DNA of 35,853 nt from an uncultured Oscillospiraceae bacterium (GCA_910589395.1 CAJUTL010000027.1:1-35853), one strand, 5' to 3'. Shown: positions 17,052 through 26,109, counted from the stretch's first letter. Notes: generated from the letters alone by a model not told the origin. Translations and numbers: made by a program.

Positions 17052-18095
17052 TCATTGCTCACTCCCCTGCCGTTCTCCTTCTGTCCTCTTGTACCCCGTG
17101 GCAAAGTCCACCTGGTTTTTCAGGGGCTCTCCCGCGGAGAAGCGTTTCAGGTTTTCCGCGAAGATCCTTACGATCCGTTCATGGGTCTCTTTCAGGTGAT
17201 AGAAGCCGGAAATGTGGGGCGTGATCACAGCGGTGGGAAGCTTCCACAGGCGGTGATCCGGCGGCAGGGGCTCGGGGTCTGTTACGTCCAGGCCCGCTCC
17301 GGAAAGCTTACCGCTTTCCAGGGCATCGCACAAGGCTTCGGTATCCACAATGCTGCCCCGGCCCACATTGAGCAGCACCGCGCCGTCCTTCATGCGGGCC
17401 ATGCGCTCTCGGCCGATCAAGCCCCTGGTGGCTTCCGTTCCCGGCAGGGTGATCGCCACAACATCCGCCTGGGGCAGCAGCTCGTCCAGCTCCCCCGGCA
17501 GGCAGACCTGGTCGGCATAGTCCGGCTTTTCCCGGTTGGTCCTGCGCATGCCGATGACCCTTGCTCCCAGCGCTTTGCAGCGCCAGCCGAATTCGCCGCC
17601 GATATCCCCCATGCCCAGCACCAGAACGGTGGAGCCGAAAATCGACTTTACCGCCCCCTGAGAGCCCCAGCTGCCCTTTCCCTGCGCGTCCCGGTAGAGC
17701 TCTAATTTTTTCAAAAGCTCCAGCAGCATGCCCAGCATATGCTCCGCAATGGCCAGGCCATAGGCCCCGGTGGCGTTGGTAAGTAAGGTGTGCTCCTTCA
17801 GCACGCCAGGCTTCAGATAAGGCTCCACCCCAGCGCTGCCGGTTTGCACCCATAGAAGATCGGCGGTGGAAAGCGCCTGGGGAGAAATATTTCCCAACAG
17901 TACATCGGCCCATTCCAGATCCGCCCCGGTCAAAACGGGCCGGTCGATCAAATCCTGAAACGGCAGCCTGGGATCGACCGTTTCCCCCTCCGGGACGCGG
18001 AACCGAAATTCCCCTTCCGGCGCCGCGGCCTCCAGCAGTTCTTTATGCTTTTGCTCCAACGGGAGCACCGATAAAATATGAAGCGCGCGTTCCAT
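17052..18095 (-). CDS. D-isomer specific 2-hydroxyacid dehydrogenase, NAD-binding
   Basis: The 347-aa protein belongs to the D-2-hydroxyacid dehydrogenase family. The Rossmann motif is VLVLGMGDIGGEFG (G161 to G166). The catalytic trio is Arg246 in NVGRGSIVD, Glu275 in DPEPLPPDH and His294 in TPHISGFYH. The N-terminal substrate domain is divergent, as in the subgroup often labelled phosphoglycerate dehydrogenase-like, so the substrate is not assigned. The ATG at 18095 is chosen because AAAGGAGGAAGG lies just upstream; an earlier in-frame start at 18233 would overlap the nadE end. A hairpin terminator separates the gene from nadE, so it probably has its own promoter (a weak candidate is TTGTGA-N16-TACAAA at 18192-18165). 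Confidence 0.9.
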   Translation of the reverse strand: MERALHILSVLPLEQKHKELLEAAAPEGEFRFRVPEGETVDPRLPFQDLIDRPVLTGADLEWADVLLGNISPQALSTADLLWVQTGSAGVEPYLKPGVLKEHTLLTNATGAYGLAIAEHMLGMLLELLKKLELYRDAQGKGSWGSQGAVKSIFGSTVLVLGMGDIGGEFGWRCKALGARVIGMRRTNREKPDYADQVCLPGELDELLPQADVVAITLPGTEATRGLIGRERMARMKDGAVLLNVGRGSIVDTEALCDALESGKLSGAGLDVTDPEPLPPDHRLWKLPTAVITPHISGFYHLKETHERIVRIFAENLKRFSAGEPLKNQVDFATGYKRTEGERQGSEQ

Positions 18096-18118
18096 CCGCA
18101 ACCTTCCTCCTTTTAGAG

Positions 18119-18143
18119 AAAAAGCTGCACAAGGCAGCTTTTT
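18119..18143 (-). terminator. Terminator after nadE
   Basis: AAAAAGCTGC and GCAGCTTTTT form a short GC-capped stem around a six-base loop, with a U-run on the minus strand. It follows the nadE stop by about 60 bases. Confidence 0.7.
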
Positions 18144-18205
18144 GTAATCTCTATCAAAAACTTTTTTGTATCCTGCGTAATGCGCATCACAAGCGATGCG
18201 GAAAA

Positions 18206-20119
18206 TCACAGGCTCTCTATTTCCTTTTCCCACGCCGCCCGGCAGGCGTCGCTGGGCATTCTGAAATCACCCCTGGGGGAAAGCGTTACAGAACCTACCT
18301 TGGGACCGTCCGGCAGACAGGAGCGCTTGAACTGCTGGATAAAAAAACGCCGGTAGAAAACGGAAAGCCAGCGCTTTATCGTTTCAGGACTGTATTCTTC
18401 CGCAAAGGCCCGGCATGCCATACGATAGATTTTTCCCGGCGTAAAGCCAAAGCGAAGCATATAGTAAAGGAAAAAGTCGTGAAGCTCATAAGGGCCCACC
18501 AGCTCTTCTGTTTTCTGGGCAATTTCTCCATCCTTCGGCGGCAGCAGCTCCGGGCTGACCGGCGTGGCCAGCACATCCTCCAGGGCCTGCCGCAGAGCGC
18601 CCGCGCTGCGCTCTGCCTCGTATTTTACCAAATACCGCACCAGGGTTTTCGGAATGGAAGCGTTCACACCGTACATGGACATGTGGTCGCCGTTATAGGT
18701 GGCCCAGCCCAGGGCCAGCTCGGAAAGGTCTCCCGTGCCGATCACAATGCCGCCGCACTGGTTTGCCGCGTCCATCGCCACCTGGGTGCGCTCTCTGGCC
18801 TGGGAATTTTCAAAGGTCACATCGAGGCTGTTTTCGCTCTGGCCAATATCCGCAAAATGCTGGCGCACCGCCTTTTCAATGGAGATTTCCCGGAAGCTTA
18901 CGCTCAGCTCCTCCGCGATCCTCTGGGCGTTGCTCTTGGTGCGGGAAGTTGTGCCGAAGCAGGGCAGGGATAAAGTGTGGATCCCTGCCCTGGGAAGCCC
19001 CAGGCGGTCAAAGGCCCGCACGGCCACCAGCAGGGCCAGGGTGGAATCCAGCCCGCCGGAAAGATTCAGCACCGCGGTTTTACACCCGATATGGGAAAGA
19101 CGGGTGGCAAGGCCCACCGCCTGCATGGTCAAAATTCGCTCGCAGCGGTCGGAAAGTCCCTTTTGGTCCTGCGGAACAAAGGGGTAGCGGGAAAATTCCC
19201 GGCTGGGCACAAAGCCCTGCAGCGTTTTTTCCTCATAGCGGAAGGAAAGCCTTCTCACCTCCGCATTCCGCTTCTCCCGCCAGGTATTGATCCGGCGGCG
19301 CTCCTGTATGAGCCGTTCCAAATCAAGCTCCGCTGTGAGAAGCCCGGTGGTAAAAAGCTTGCTTTCCCCCAGCAGAGAGCCGTTTTCAGCGATCAGGTCG
19401 TGGCCGGCGAACACCATATCCGTGGTGGATTCCCCCAGGCCGCTGTCTGCGTACACATAGCCCGCCAGCAAGTGAGCGGACCAGGAACGAACCAGCTCCC
19501 GTCGGTATTCGGCCTTTCCCACGGTCTCATCGCTGCAGGAGGGGTTCAAAATCACGGTAGCGCCGTTCTGCGCCAGCTTCCCGCTGGGCGGCTGCGCTCC
19601 CCAAAGATCCTCGCAGATCTCCACGCCAAAGCAAAGCTCCGGAATGTTCTCACAGGAGAAAAGCAAGTCCTTCCCCAGCAGTGCGGTCTGCCCCGCATAT
19701 TGTACCTCAAAGGGAGCAGGAGCGGGGGAAAAATACCTGGCCTCGTAAAACTCCGAGTAGTTCGGAATATTTTCCTTTGCGGGCAGGCCCAAAAGCCTTC
19801 CCCGGTGGAATACCGCACAGCAGTTATAGAGCGCCCCGCCCTGGGGCACCGGCAGGCCCACGGCACAAAGAATATCCAGCCTGGCAGTTTCCTTCATCAG
19901 CCGGGCAAGGCCCCGCTCCGCCGCCGCAAGCAGCGCCTGCTCCCGAAACAGATCGCCGCAGGTATACCCTGTCAGGGCAAGCTCCGGAAAGCACACCGCA
20001 CCGCAGCCCAATTCCGCCGCTTCCCGGATCAGCTCCGCAATGTGAAGGGCGTTTTCCGCCGGGTCAGCCAGACATACTTTCGGCGTAGCGGCGGCAAGCC
20101 TTATAAATCCATCTTTCAA
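18206..20119 (-). CDS. nadE: Glutamine-dependent NAD+ synthetase
   Basis: The 637-aa two-domain enzyme amidates nicotinic acid adenine dinucleotide to NAD+, using ammonia channelled from glutamine. The N-terminal nitrilase-type glutaminase shows the triad Glu46 in FPELALTGY, Lys115 in PAKENIPNY and Cys169 in EICEDLWG. The C-terminal synthetase carries the ATP pyrophosphatase loop SGGLDS (354-359) and GTGDLSELALGWATYNGDH. Both domains are complete, so the enzyme should not depend on free ammonia. The start is TTG at 20119 with AAAGGGG upstream; the nearby ATG is out of frame. It follows the VanW gene by 51 bp with no visible promoter between, so the two are probably one operon. Confidence 0.96.
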   Translation of the reverse strand: MKDGFIRLAAATPKVCLADPAENALHIAELIREAAELGCGAVCFPELALTGYTCGDLFREQALLAAAERGLARLMKETARLDILCAVGLPVPQGGALYNCCAVFHRGRLLGLPAKENIPNYSEFYEARYFSPAPAPFEVQYAGQTALLGKDLLFSCENIPELCFGVEICEDLWGAQPPSGKLAQNGATVILNPSCSDETVGKAEYRRELVRSWSAHLLAGYVYADSGLGESTTDMVFAGHDLIAENGSLLGESKLFTTGLLTAELDLERLIQERRRINTWREKRNAEVRRLSFRYEEKTLQGFVPSREFSRYPFVPQDQKGLSDRCERILTMQAVGLATRLSHIGCKTAVLNLSGGLDSTLALLVAVRAFDRLGLPRAGIHTLSLPCFGTTSRTKSNAQRIAEELSVSFREISIEKAVRQHFADIGQSENSLDVTFENSQARERTQVAMDAANQCGGIVIGTGDLSELALGWATYNGDHMSMYGVNASIPKTLVRYLVKYEAERSAGALRQALEDVLATPVSPELLPPKDGEIAQKTEELVGPYELHDFFLYYMLRFGFTPGKIYRMACRAFAEEYSPETIKRWLSVFYRRFFIQQFKRSCLPDGPKVGSVTLSPRGDFRMPSDACRAAWEKEIESL

Positions 20120-20170
20120 AAAGGAGATCCCCTTTCCTGATAAACGCTGTTCTGTTCACCGAACCGCGGA

Positions 20171-21736
20171 TCACGGCTCCGGCTGCCAGAATCTATCGTC
20201 GTCCGGCTGAGAAGAAGGCGGCGGTTCCGGCGAGAAATCCGGAACGGGATCGGGCGTAACGATCGGGTCGGGCGTGACCACCGGAGGAGGCTCGGGGGTA
20301 GGCGTGTCAGTAGGCTTGGGAGCAACTGTAGGTACAGGGCTGGGAGTGGCCTCGGGCGTGGTATTGCCGGATTCCTTGGAGGTATCCACCTTGCCGGTGT
20401 CCGTGCCGGGGCCTACAGCGTATATCGTACCGGTGGGCTCATAATATGAGGAACTCAATTCCTCTGTTTTTACTGTTGTGTCACCCTTATAATACGTTCT
20501 CCAGGCCCGGGCGGAATAGCCGGTGTTTCCGGAGGATTTGCGTACATACTGCCCCTTTGCCAGCTGGGAATCCTCCGTGAAGCTGACGCTGGAAAGAGGC
20601 GGCTCCGAGCCGGTCTGCTCGCTGCCAATAGTAATCTTATTCCACTCCTTGGGAAAGCAGCCATAGAAATTCACATGCAGCGTTACCCCGTCCATCCAGG
20701 CGGCAATATAAACAGGCGTATCCAATGGATTGCGGAACTGAAAATCAATGTTACCATAGTCAACTGTGGCGTCCAGCCCGATGGGACAGTAGCTGGAGGG
20801 CTCGCTGTGACAGTCCCGCTCGATGATCTCCATACCCGCCAAAAGCGCAGCGTTATAGAGAGTGGTAGACCCCTGACAGATCCCGCCGCCGTATACCTGC
20901 ACATGCAAACCGCCCACCAGGCCTCCGGCAGATCGCCAGCCCGCGTCAGGATCGGTGCTGTCACCGATAGTGCCGTTATAGGAAAAGGTCTGCCCCGGCT
21001 GCACAACGGTCTTGTTCACATGGGACAGTGCCAAAGCCATATTACTGTTGCCGTTTTCCGTATTGGTGGATTCCGTGGTATAGGAGGACATCAGCTTGAA
21101 GTTTTCGGAAAGATATTTCTTTGTCAGCTCCGGCTTTGTTTCCAGAAAGGTGGTCTGGATCGCGCCGCTCTGCTTTTGGGAAAGCAGCTGCCGCACGCTT
21201 TTCAGGGTGGTTACCATATCCGCCCGGCTGCCGCTTTTTTCTTCCGTAAATTGGAACACCCCGGTACTGCTGTCAAAGCTGGCAATGGAGGCATTCTGTC
21301 CTTTCACCAGGCAGGCCTTCGCCGCTTCCTCCAGCTTCTTTCTGCCGCTTTCGGAAAGATCCACCACATAGGGAAGCTTGTGATCCTCCGCCTTCCGTTC
21401 CTCCAAAAGCCGGGGCAGCGTCAGCTCCAGCGTTTCTTTGACTTGAAAATCCTCTTTGGAAAGAGATACCGTATCGTCCTTAAATTTCACGGTGATCTCC
21501 AGGGTTTTCATGTTCTCTTCCATGGCCTCCCGGGCAATTTTCAGCGCTTCCTCTACTGTTTTTCCGGAAATATTCTTTCCGCCGATGCTTGTCCCCTCCG
21601 CAAACAGGGTGGGATCGCTGATCTCAGAGGACACCATGGAGGATTCCTCCTTTGGCTTCTGTGAACAGGCCGCAGAGCTCGTGATCAAAAGCAGAACAGC
21701 CGCCGCTAAAATAAGCTTTCTCTTCCAATTCCGCAT
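20171..21736 (-). CDS. VanW family lipoprotein with proline-rich tail
   Basis: The 521-aa protein begins MRNWKRKLILAAAVLLLITSSAACSQ, a lipoprotein signal with lipobox cysteine. A putative peptidoglycan-binding region follows (about 35-230). The VanW domain shows VVQPGQTFSYN, GWRSAGGLVGGLHVQVYGGGICQGSTTLYNAALLAG and CHSEPSSYCPIGLDATVDYGN. A G5-like strand segment (YYKGDTTVKTEELSSSYYEPTG) and a Pro/Thr-rich tail with VTPDP repeats end the chain. VanW proteins occur beside glycopeptide-resistance genes but are common in Firmicutes envelopes without any van cluster; none is present here, so resistance should not be inferred. The ATG at 21736 is chosen over 21862 because it directly precedes the signal peptide. 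A 17-bp-spaced promoter lies at 21830-21858. Confidence 0.9.
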   Translation of the reverse strand: MRNWKRKLILAAAVLLLITSSAACSQKPKEESSMVSSEISDPTLFAEGTSIGGKNISGKTVEEALKIAREAMEENMKTLEITVKFKDDTVSLSKEDFQVKETLELTLPRLLEERKAEDHKLPYVVDLSESGRKKLEEAAKACLVKGQNASIASFDSSTGVFQFTEEKSGSRADMVTTLKSVRQLLSQKQSGAIQTTFLETKPELTKKYLSENFKLMSSYTTESTNTENGNSNMALALSHVNKTVVQPGQTFSYNGTIGDSTDPDAGWRSAGGLVGGLHVQVYGGGICQGSTTLYNAALLAGMEIIERDCHSEPSSYCPIGLDATVDYGNIDFQFRNPLDTPVYIAAWMDGVTLHVNFYGCFPKEWNKITIGSEQTGSEPPLSSVSFTEDSQLAKGQYVRKSSGNTGYSARAWRTYYKGDTTVKTEELSSSYYEPTGTIYAVGPGTDTGKVDTSKESGNTTPEATPSPVPTVAPKPTDTPTPEPPPVVTPDPIVTPDPVPDFSPEPPPSSQPDDDRFWQPEP

Positions 21737-22044
21737 AAAAGCACCCTTTCCCTTTTTCTCTAACTGAACATAGCGTTCCAAAAAAACGCCTGGTTTTTCA
21801 TAATATATTTTACTATTTTTTCTTTTCTCAGTATACCTTGATTTTCCGGAAAAGTAAAGCATGGAAAAGTTTCAAATTCGTTACGAAGCGCTCCGAATTT
21901 TTGTCTTTTAGTATTTCATAAAAAAGCCCTTAACATTTCCTTACAGAACTAGCTTTTCTTTTCGGGATATGATAAAATTTTTACGGTCTATAAATCACCA
22001 CTTCCTTTTTCTAACGACTAACATCTAAATTCGGAGGGCTTTTT
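21737..22044. other. 308-bp divergent intergenic region
   Basis: This spacer separates the VanW gene from the plus-strand glycosyltransferase. It contains the minus-strand promoter annotated below, an AT-rich stretch, and on the plus side a TATGATAAAAT sequence (21968-21978) that may be a -10 region but lacks a good -35 at 17 bp. A CTAACGACTAACATCTAA tract at 22011-22028 resembles tracts in other spacers of the window. No coding frame is seen. Confidence 0.55.
21830..21858 (-). promoter_or_regulatory. Promoter of the vanW-nadE operon
   Basis: TTTACT (21858-21853) and TATACT (21835-21830) on the minus strand are separated by 17 bp, a reasonable sigma-A promoter about 95 bp before the VanW start. 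Confidence 0.55.
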
Positions 22045-23163
22045 GTGAAGATCATGCTTCTCACCGCCGCCACGGGAGGCGGCCATCTGCGGGCCGCCCA
22101 CGCGGTAGAGCAATATATCAGGGACAATACCGACTGCGACGTAGTCACCGTAGACGCCTTAAAGGCCATCGGGCGCCTTTTGGATAAAACCGTGTGCGAT
22201 AGCTACCTTTTCATGGCGAAAAAGGTTCCCGCTCTGTTCGGCAGGCTCTATAAGCGCACCAACAAGCAGAACCGCTTTTCCGGCCTGGTGCCGAAGCTCA
22301 GCGGCCTGTTCAGCAACCTCCTGCTCCCCGCCATTGCCGAATACCAGCCGGACGTGATCATCACCACCCACCCCTTTGCCACAGAAATGGTATCGGATTT
22401 GAAGGAAGATGGGCTGGTGGCCGCGCCGCTGATCTGCATCATCACCGATTACGGCGTACATAGGGCCTATATTGCGGAGCATGTGAGCGCTTACGTTGTG
22501 GCAAGTGAAGATATGATCCCCGAACTGATGGAATTCGGAGTGGCGGCGGAAAAAGTGTACCCTTTCGGCATTCCGGTACACGGCGTGTTTTTTGATCCGG
22601 GCGACCGGGAGGGGCTGCTTCAGGAGCTAAAGCTGGATCCCGATCTTCCCACGCTGCTGTTTATGGCCGGCAGCTTCGGCGTTTCTAATATCATCAAGCT
22701 CTACCGAAGTCTGGAATCCACCGATGTGCGCATGCAGATCATCGTGATCACCGGACGGAACAAAAAGCTCTATGAAGCCTTTGAAAAAGAGCTTGCCGTG
22801 GGCTCCCGGATCCCCACCCGGCTGATTTTCTTCACCGATGAGGTGGAAAAATACATGCACGCCTCCGATCTGCTGGTGACAAAGCCGGGCGGCCTTACGG
22901 TTTCCGAGGCCTTGGCCTGCGGTCTGCCCATGGCGGTATTTGACGCCATTCCCGGCCAGGAGGAGGACAACGCCGACTTTCTCGCCTCCCATGGAATGTG
23001 TGTGCGCCTTCGGAAAAACAGCAGTTTTTCCGAGGAGATCTCCGCCCTTCTCCGGGAAAAGGAACGGCTTTCCGCCATGCGGAAAAATTGCGAGGGCTTT
23101 GATAAATCCCAATCCATTCCCAACCTGCTGGAGCTGATCCACAAGCTGGTGAAAAAAGCCTGA
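22045..23163 (+). CDS. Diacylglycerol glycosyltransferase-like protein (MGDG synthase/UgtP family)
   Basis: The 372-aa protein is a GT28-type glycosyltransferase of the MGDG synthase/UgtP group, which puts glucose or galactose on diacylglycerol to make membrane glycolipids and lipoteichoic acid anchors. The glycine loop TAATGGGHLRAAHAVEQYI opens the N-terminal domain; the lipid-facing QPDVIITTHPFATEM and ICIITDYGVHRAY follow. The C-terminal nucleotide-sugar site is VTKPGGLTVSEALACGLPM. The start is GTG at 22045 with GGAGGG seven bases upstream. No membrane helix is seen, so peripheral attachment is likely. The sugar donor cannot be read from the sequence. The gene is followed by the AlkD-like gene after 23 bp. 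Confidence 0.88.
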   Translation: MKIMLLTAATGGGHLRAAHAVEQYIRDNTDCDVVTVDALKAIGRLLDKTVCDSYLFMAKKVPALFGRLYKRTNKQNRFSGLVPKLSGLFSNLLLPAIAEYQPDVIITTHPFATEMVSDLKEDGLVAAPLICIITDYGVHRAYIAEHVSAYVVASEDMIPELMEFGVAAEKVYPFGIPVHGVFFDPGDREGLLQELKLDPDLPTLLFMAGSFGVSNIIKLYRSLESTDVRMQIIVITGRNKKLYEAFEKELAVGSRIPTRLIFFTDEVEKYMHASDLLVTKPGGLTVSEALACGLPMAVFDAIPGQEEDNADFLASHGMCVRLRKNSSFSEEISALLREKERLSAMRKNCEGFDKSQSIPNLLELIHKLVKKA

Positions 23164-23186
23164 TCTCCGGAAAGGGAGTCGTTCCC

Positions 23187-23888
23187 ATGAGCTTTACAGA
23201 AAAGGATTACCAGGAGCTTCTGAAGGAATTTCGGGAGCGTTCCGACGAGGCCTATAAAAAATTCAACGAAAGCCTGATCCCCGGTACTCAGACTGCCTAC
23301 GGTGTGCGCGTACCTGAAATGCGCCGCATGGCGAGGGCCATTGTAAAAAATGACCCGGAAGGGTTTCTGGCAGTCTCCCGCACGGACTCCTATGAGGAAA
23401 TTCTGCTTCGGGGCATTGTGATCGCCTCTATGAAAACGGACCATAAGCGCCGTCTTGCTCTCACGGAAGAATTTCTTCCCCTCATCGATAATTGGGCGAT
23501 GTGCGATATCTTCTGCGGCACCTTTTCCTTAAAAAAGCCGGAGGAGCGGGAAGTCATGTGGCAATTCCTTCAGCCGCTTTTTCAGGACAGCCGGGAATTT
23601 TACGCCCGCTTCGCCGCGGTGATGCTGCTGAGCCATTTTACGACAAAAGAAAAGCTTTCGGAGGCGCTGGCCTTGTTGGAAGGCATGCGGCAGGAGCAGT
23701 ATTACGTACGGATGGCTGTGGCCTGGGCTGTTTCCATCTGCTATGTCAAATTCCCGCGGGAAACCGAAAGGCTTCTAAAAAAGCGCGGCCTTTCCCAATT
23801 TGTGCAGAATAAAGCCATTCAGAAAATCAGGGAATCCCGCCGGGTAAGCCAGGAAAAAAAGGACGCGCTGCTGGCTTGGAAGCTGTAG
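23187..23888 (+). CDS. DNA alkylation repair protein, AlkD-like
   Basis: The 233-aa, helix-rich protein fits the AlkD family of HEAT-like-repeat DNA glycosylases that remove bulky or positively charged alkylated bases. Family features include YGVRVPEMRRMAR near residue 40, LPLIDNWAMCDIFCG (the region that holds the catalytic Asp in AlkD) and YYVRMAVAWAVSICYVKFP. The C-terminus is basic (QKIRESRRVSQEKKDALLAWKL). It lies 23 bp after the glycosyltransferase gene and is probably co-transcribed. No terminator follows immediately; the next 600 bp are repeat-rich. Confidence 0.88.
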   Translation: MSFTEKDYQELLKEFRERSDEAYKKFNESLIPGTQTAYGVRVPEMRRMARAIVKNDPEGFLAVSRTDSYEEILLRGIVIASMKTDHKRRLALTEEFLPLIDNWAMCDIFCGTFSLKKPEEREVMWQFLQPLFQDSREFYARFAAVMLLSHFTTKEKLSEALALLEGMRQEQYYVRMAVAWAVSICYVKFPRETERLLKKRGLSQFVQNKAIQKIRESRRVSQEKKDALLAWKL

Positions 23889-24125
23889 CCCCTTTCTATG
23901 ATTAGAGAACTCGGCGGCCCGGAAAGTAACCTTTTCCTGACAAATTTTCCCACAGCTAAAAAAGGGAGTGCGGGTTGTTGGAAAAAGCAGGGGAAATAAA
24001 TGAGCAATGAGCAATTAGGAATACAGCAATTTTAAGGGCTAGTTTGATAAATTGGAATTTGGCGTGTTAGTTGTTAGTCTAGTCGTGAGTAGTTAGTTAT
24101 TTAGATAAAGAAAAAGCCCCCCAGG

Positions 24126-24248
24126 TTGTCATCCTGAGTCACCGAAGGCAAAAAGCGATTTTCGCTTTCTCGAAGAATCTCGTCCTTTGGCTTTCCGCAC
24201 AGGAGTTAAGGACGAGATTCTTCGTCACTTCGTTCCTCAGAATGACAA
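24126..24248. repeat. Palindromic intergenic repeat, TGTCATYCTGAG family, copy 2
   Basis: The left arm starts TTGTCATCCTGAG and runs to TCGAAGAATCTCGTCCTT. The right arm starts AAGGACGAGATTCTTCG and ends AATGACAA. The left arm also carries a small inserted hairpin (AAAGCGATTTTCGCTTT). It matches copy 1 at 2559-2652 in termini and core and encodes nothing. Confidence 0.75.
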
Positions 24249-24444
24249 CAGGGAAGAGAACTTTCCCTTCTCTAACGACTAACAACTAACATCTAACGAC
24301 TAGTTCGCTAAACTATAATTTGTCATTTTCCCCCAGTTCTTTATTGCTAATTTCTCATTACTCATTGTATCCGCAGCCAGTGCCCTTCTTTTATTGCGTT
24401 GCCGTGCAGCGCCACCACTGTCTAGCATCCAGAATCCAGTATCT

Positions 24445-24492
24445 AAAAAAAGAGCCGCTGCGAAACTTATCATTTCGCAGCGGCTCTTTTTA
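24445..24492 (-). terminator. Strong bidirectional terminator after htrA
   Basis: AAAGAGCCGCTGCGAAA and its complement form a perfect stem of more than 15 bp with a seven-base loop, flanked by A and T runs. It lies about 20 bases past the htrA stop. Confidence 0.9.
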
Positions 24493-24510
24493 TTGTTTCA
24501 GGAGGAAAGG

Positions 24511-26109
24511 TTATCCTCTCAGGGATACGATATCGGACTTTCCGGTGTTTTCCGAAAGGGTCAGCTCAATTTTACCGCCCTGCTGGCCGGTCAGGCTGCG
24601 GTCTACCGTAAGGGTCACGGTGTCCCCCGGCTTTTTATTGGCAATATAAGCTGTAATGGTGGACGCTGAGGTGATCTGCGTGTCATCGATGGCGGTGATC
24701 ATATCGCCCCGGCGCAGACCGGATTCCGCCGCTGTTTCCGTTGTGACCTGGGTCACGTAATAGCCTGCGTTCATGCCATAGAACCCGGCGGTAAGGCGGT
24801 CGATATACTGTCCGGAGAAGCCCGGCATGGCACGGTCCTTCACATAGCCGAACTCAATGAGATCGGAAACAATAGGCTGTACCGTGTCGGAGGGAATGGC
24901 AAAGCCTAAGCCCTCATAGCCGGTAGCCACGATCTTGGAGGAATTGACTCCCACCACGCGGCCGTTTTGATCCACCAGCGCACCGCCGGAATTGCCGGGG
25001 TTGATGGCCGCATCGGTTTGAATGCACTTCATGCTGTAGCCGGTATCGCTGTTGGTCACTTCCCGATTCAAGGCGGAAATATGCCCGAAGGTCACGCTGG
25101 AATTCAGCTGCAGTCCGCCGGGATTGCCGATGGCCATCACTTCGTCCGCCACCTGCAGATCCTCGGAGGAGCCAAATTCCGCCGGAGTCAGCTCATCCTC
25201 GGTAGTTACCTTGATCACGGCAAGGTCTGTCTGGGTGTCCTCACCGATCAATTCCGCTTCATAGGTAAGGCCCTCGGAGGTAACTACCTTCAGACTGGTG
25301 GCTCCGTCGATCACGTGCTGATTGGTGACAATATAGCCGTCCTTGGAAATGATAATGCCGGAGCCCTCCCCGGTGGGAGAAAGATTCGCCTCCCCGGTAT
25401 CTTCATAGCCGCCGTAACCGAAGAAAAAGCCGCCCTGCTGGGTAATTTGATAATTCTGCACACAGACCACAGAGGGGATCAGCTTCTGGGCCGCCTGCTG
25501 GTTTGTCAGAACCTCCCCCGTTACGGTAGGCGTGGCGTTTTTCTCGCTGTCCGCGTTCTTATACAGGGTAAAGGCCGCTGTTTTTTCGCTTTCCCCTGTG
25601 CTCTGAACATCGATCACACCATTTTGGATCAGCAGGGCGAACATCCCCACCGAGCTGAAGGAGACCACCGCGCAGAGCAGCACCGCCGCCAATACCTTTA
25701 AGGCCGTTTTCCCCGCCCTTTTGCCGGAGCTTTTCTTTTTTGCCGGCTGCGCGGAGGCATAGTAAAACTGATTCCCCTGGGAAGCATAGGGCTGGTTTCC
25801 CTGGGAGTTCCAGGTATAGGCCGCTCTTGCAGGCTGCTGGGCGCTTCCGTAGGGGGAAGCAGGGGTTTGGGGCTGAGAAAACGCGGCTCCGTTCCCGCCG
25901 CCGGAATAAGTACTTCCGCTCTGCGGGGTTCCCGAATGGGTGGATTCGGAATAGGCTGCTCCAGTATGGTTTCCGGTTTGAGCAGTGTAAGGCGACGCGC
26001 CGGTACCGTAGCCGGGGGCTGCGGGCTTCTGCGGATCGGACCGCTGTTCTCCATTTTGTCCGGCAGGGGCCGCTGTATCATAATTTTTGTTATCATAGGG
26101 GTTATACAT
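24511..26109 (-). CDS. HtrA/DegP-like serine protease, membrane-anchored, with PDZ domain
   Basis: The 532-aa protein is an S1C-family protease acting at the outer face of the membrane on misfolded proteins. Residues 1-120 are a Gly/Ser/Gln/Tyr-rich low-complexity cytoplasmic tail, then a basic patch (KKKSSGKRAGK) and one membrane helix (about 136-160). The catalytic triad is His265 in VTNQHVIDG, Asp295 in TQTDLAVIKV and Ser374 in NPGNSGGALVD. One PDZ domain occupies roughly 430-525 (SGLRRGDMITAIDD). The ATG at 26109 is chosen because AAAGGAG precedes it; the longer frame from 26130 would translate that site. A complex inverted repeat lies directly upstream. HtrA genes are often envelope-stress induced, but no CssR-like site was recognised. 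Confidence 0.94.
   Translation of the reverse strand: MYNPYDNKNYDTAAPAGQNGEQRSDPQKPAAPGYGTGASPYTAQTGNHTGAAYSESTHSGTPQSGSTYSGGGNGAAFSQPQTPASPYGSAQQPARAAYTWNSQGNQPYASQGNQFYYASAQPAKKKSSGKRAGKTALKVLAAVLLCAVVSFSSVGMFALLIQNGVIDVQSTGESEKTAAFTLYKNADSEKNATPTVTGEVLTNQQAAQKLIPSVVCVQNYQITQQGGFFFGYGGYEDTGEANLSPTGEGSGIIISKDGYIVTNQHVIDGATSLKVVTSEGLTYEAELIGEDTQTDLAVIKVTTEDELTPAEFGSSEDLQVADEVMAIGNPGGLQLNSSVTFGHISALNREVTNSDTGYSMKCIQTDAAINPGNSGGALVDQNGRVVGVNSSKIVATGYEGLGFAIPSDTVQPIVSDLIEFGYVKDRAMPGFSGQYIDRLTAGFYGMNAGYYVTQVTTETAAESGLRRGDMITAIDDTQITSASTITAYIANKKPGDTVTLTVDRSLTGQQGGKIELTLSENTGKSDIVSLRG

Larger units (their letters stand above)
23889..24510. other. 620-bp repeat-rich intergenic region
   Basis: No credible gene is seen. 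In order it holds ATGAGCAATTAGG words near 24002, an AAATTGGAATTTGG motif near 24050, a TTAGTTGTTAG tract (24067-24105), the palindromic repeat at 24126-24248, a CTAACGACTAACAACTAAC tract (24273-24301), an inverted copy of the 2439 repeat (24307-24321), and the htrA terminator. The same words occur in the spacers at 2335-2715 and 16677-17051. Confidence 0.6.

Noticed and set aside
20171..21736. Glycopeptide-resistance determinant, because of the VanW name
   Set aside because: No vanA/B ligase, vanH, vanX or two-component genes are present; VanW-domain lipoproteins are common in Firmicutes without resistance.
21941..21978. Promoter for the glycosyltransferase gene (TTACAG ... TATGAT)
   Set aside because: The spacer would be 21 bp and no activator site is evident; alternatives at 17 bp have poor -35 boxes, so it is not annotated as a promoter.
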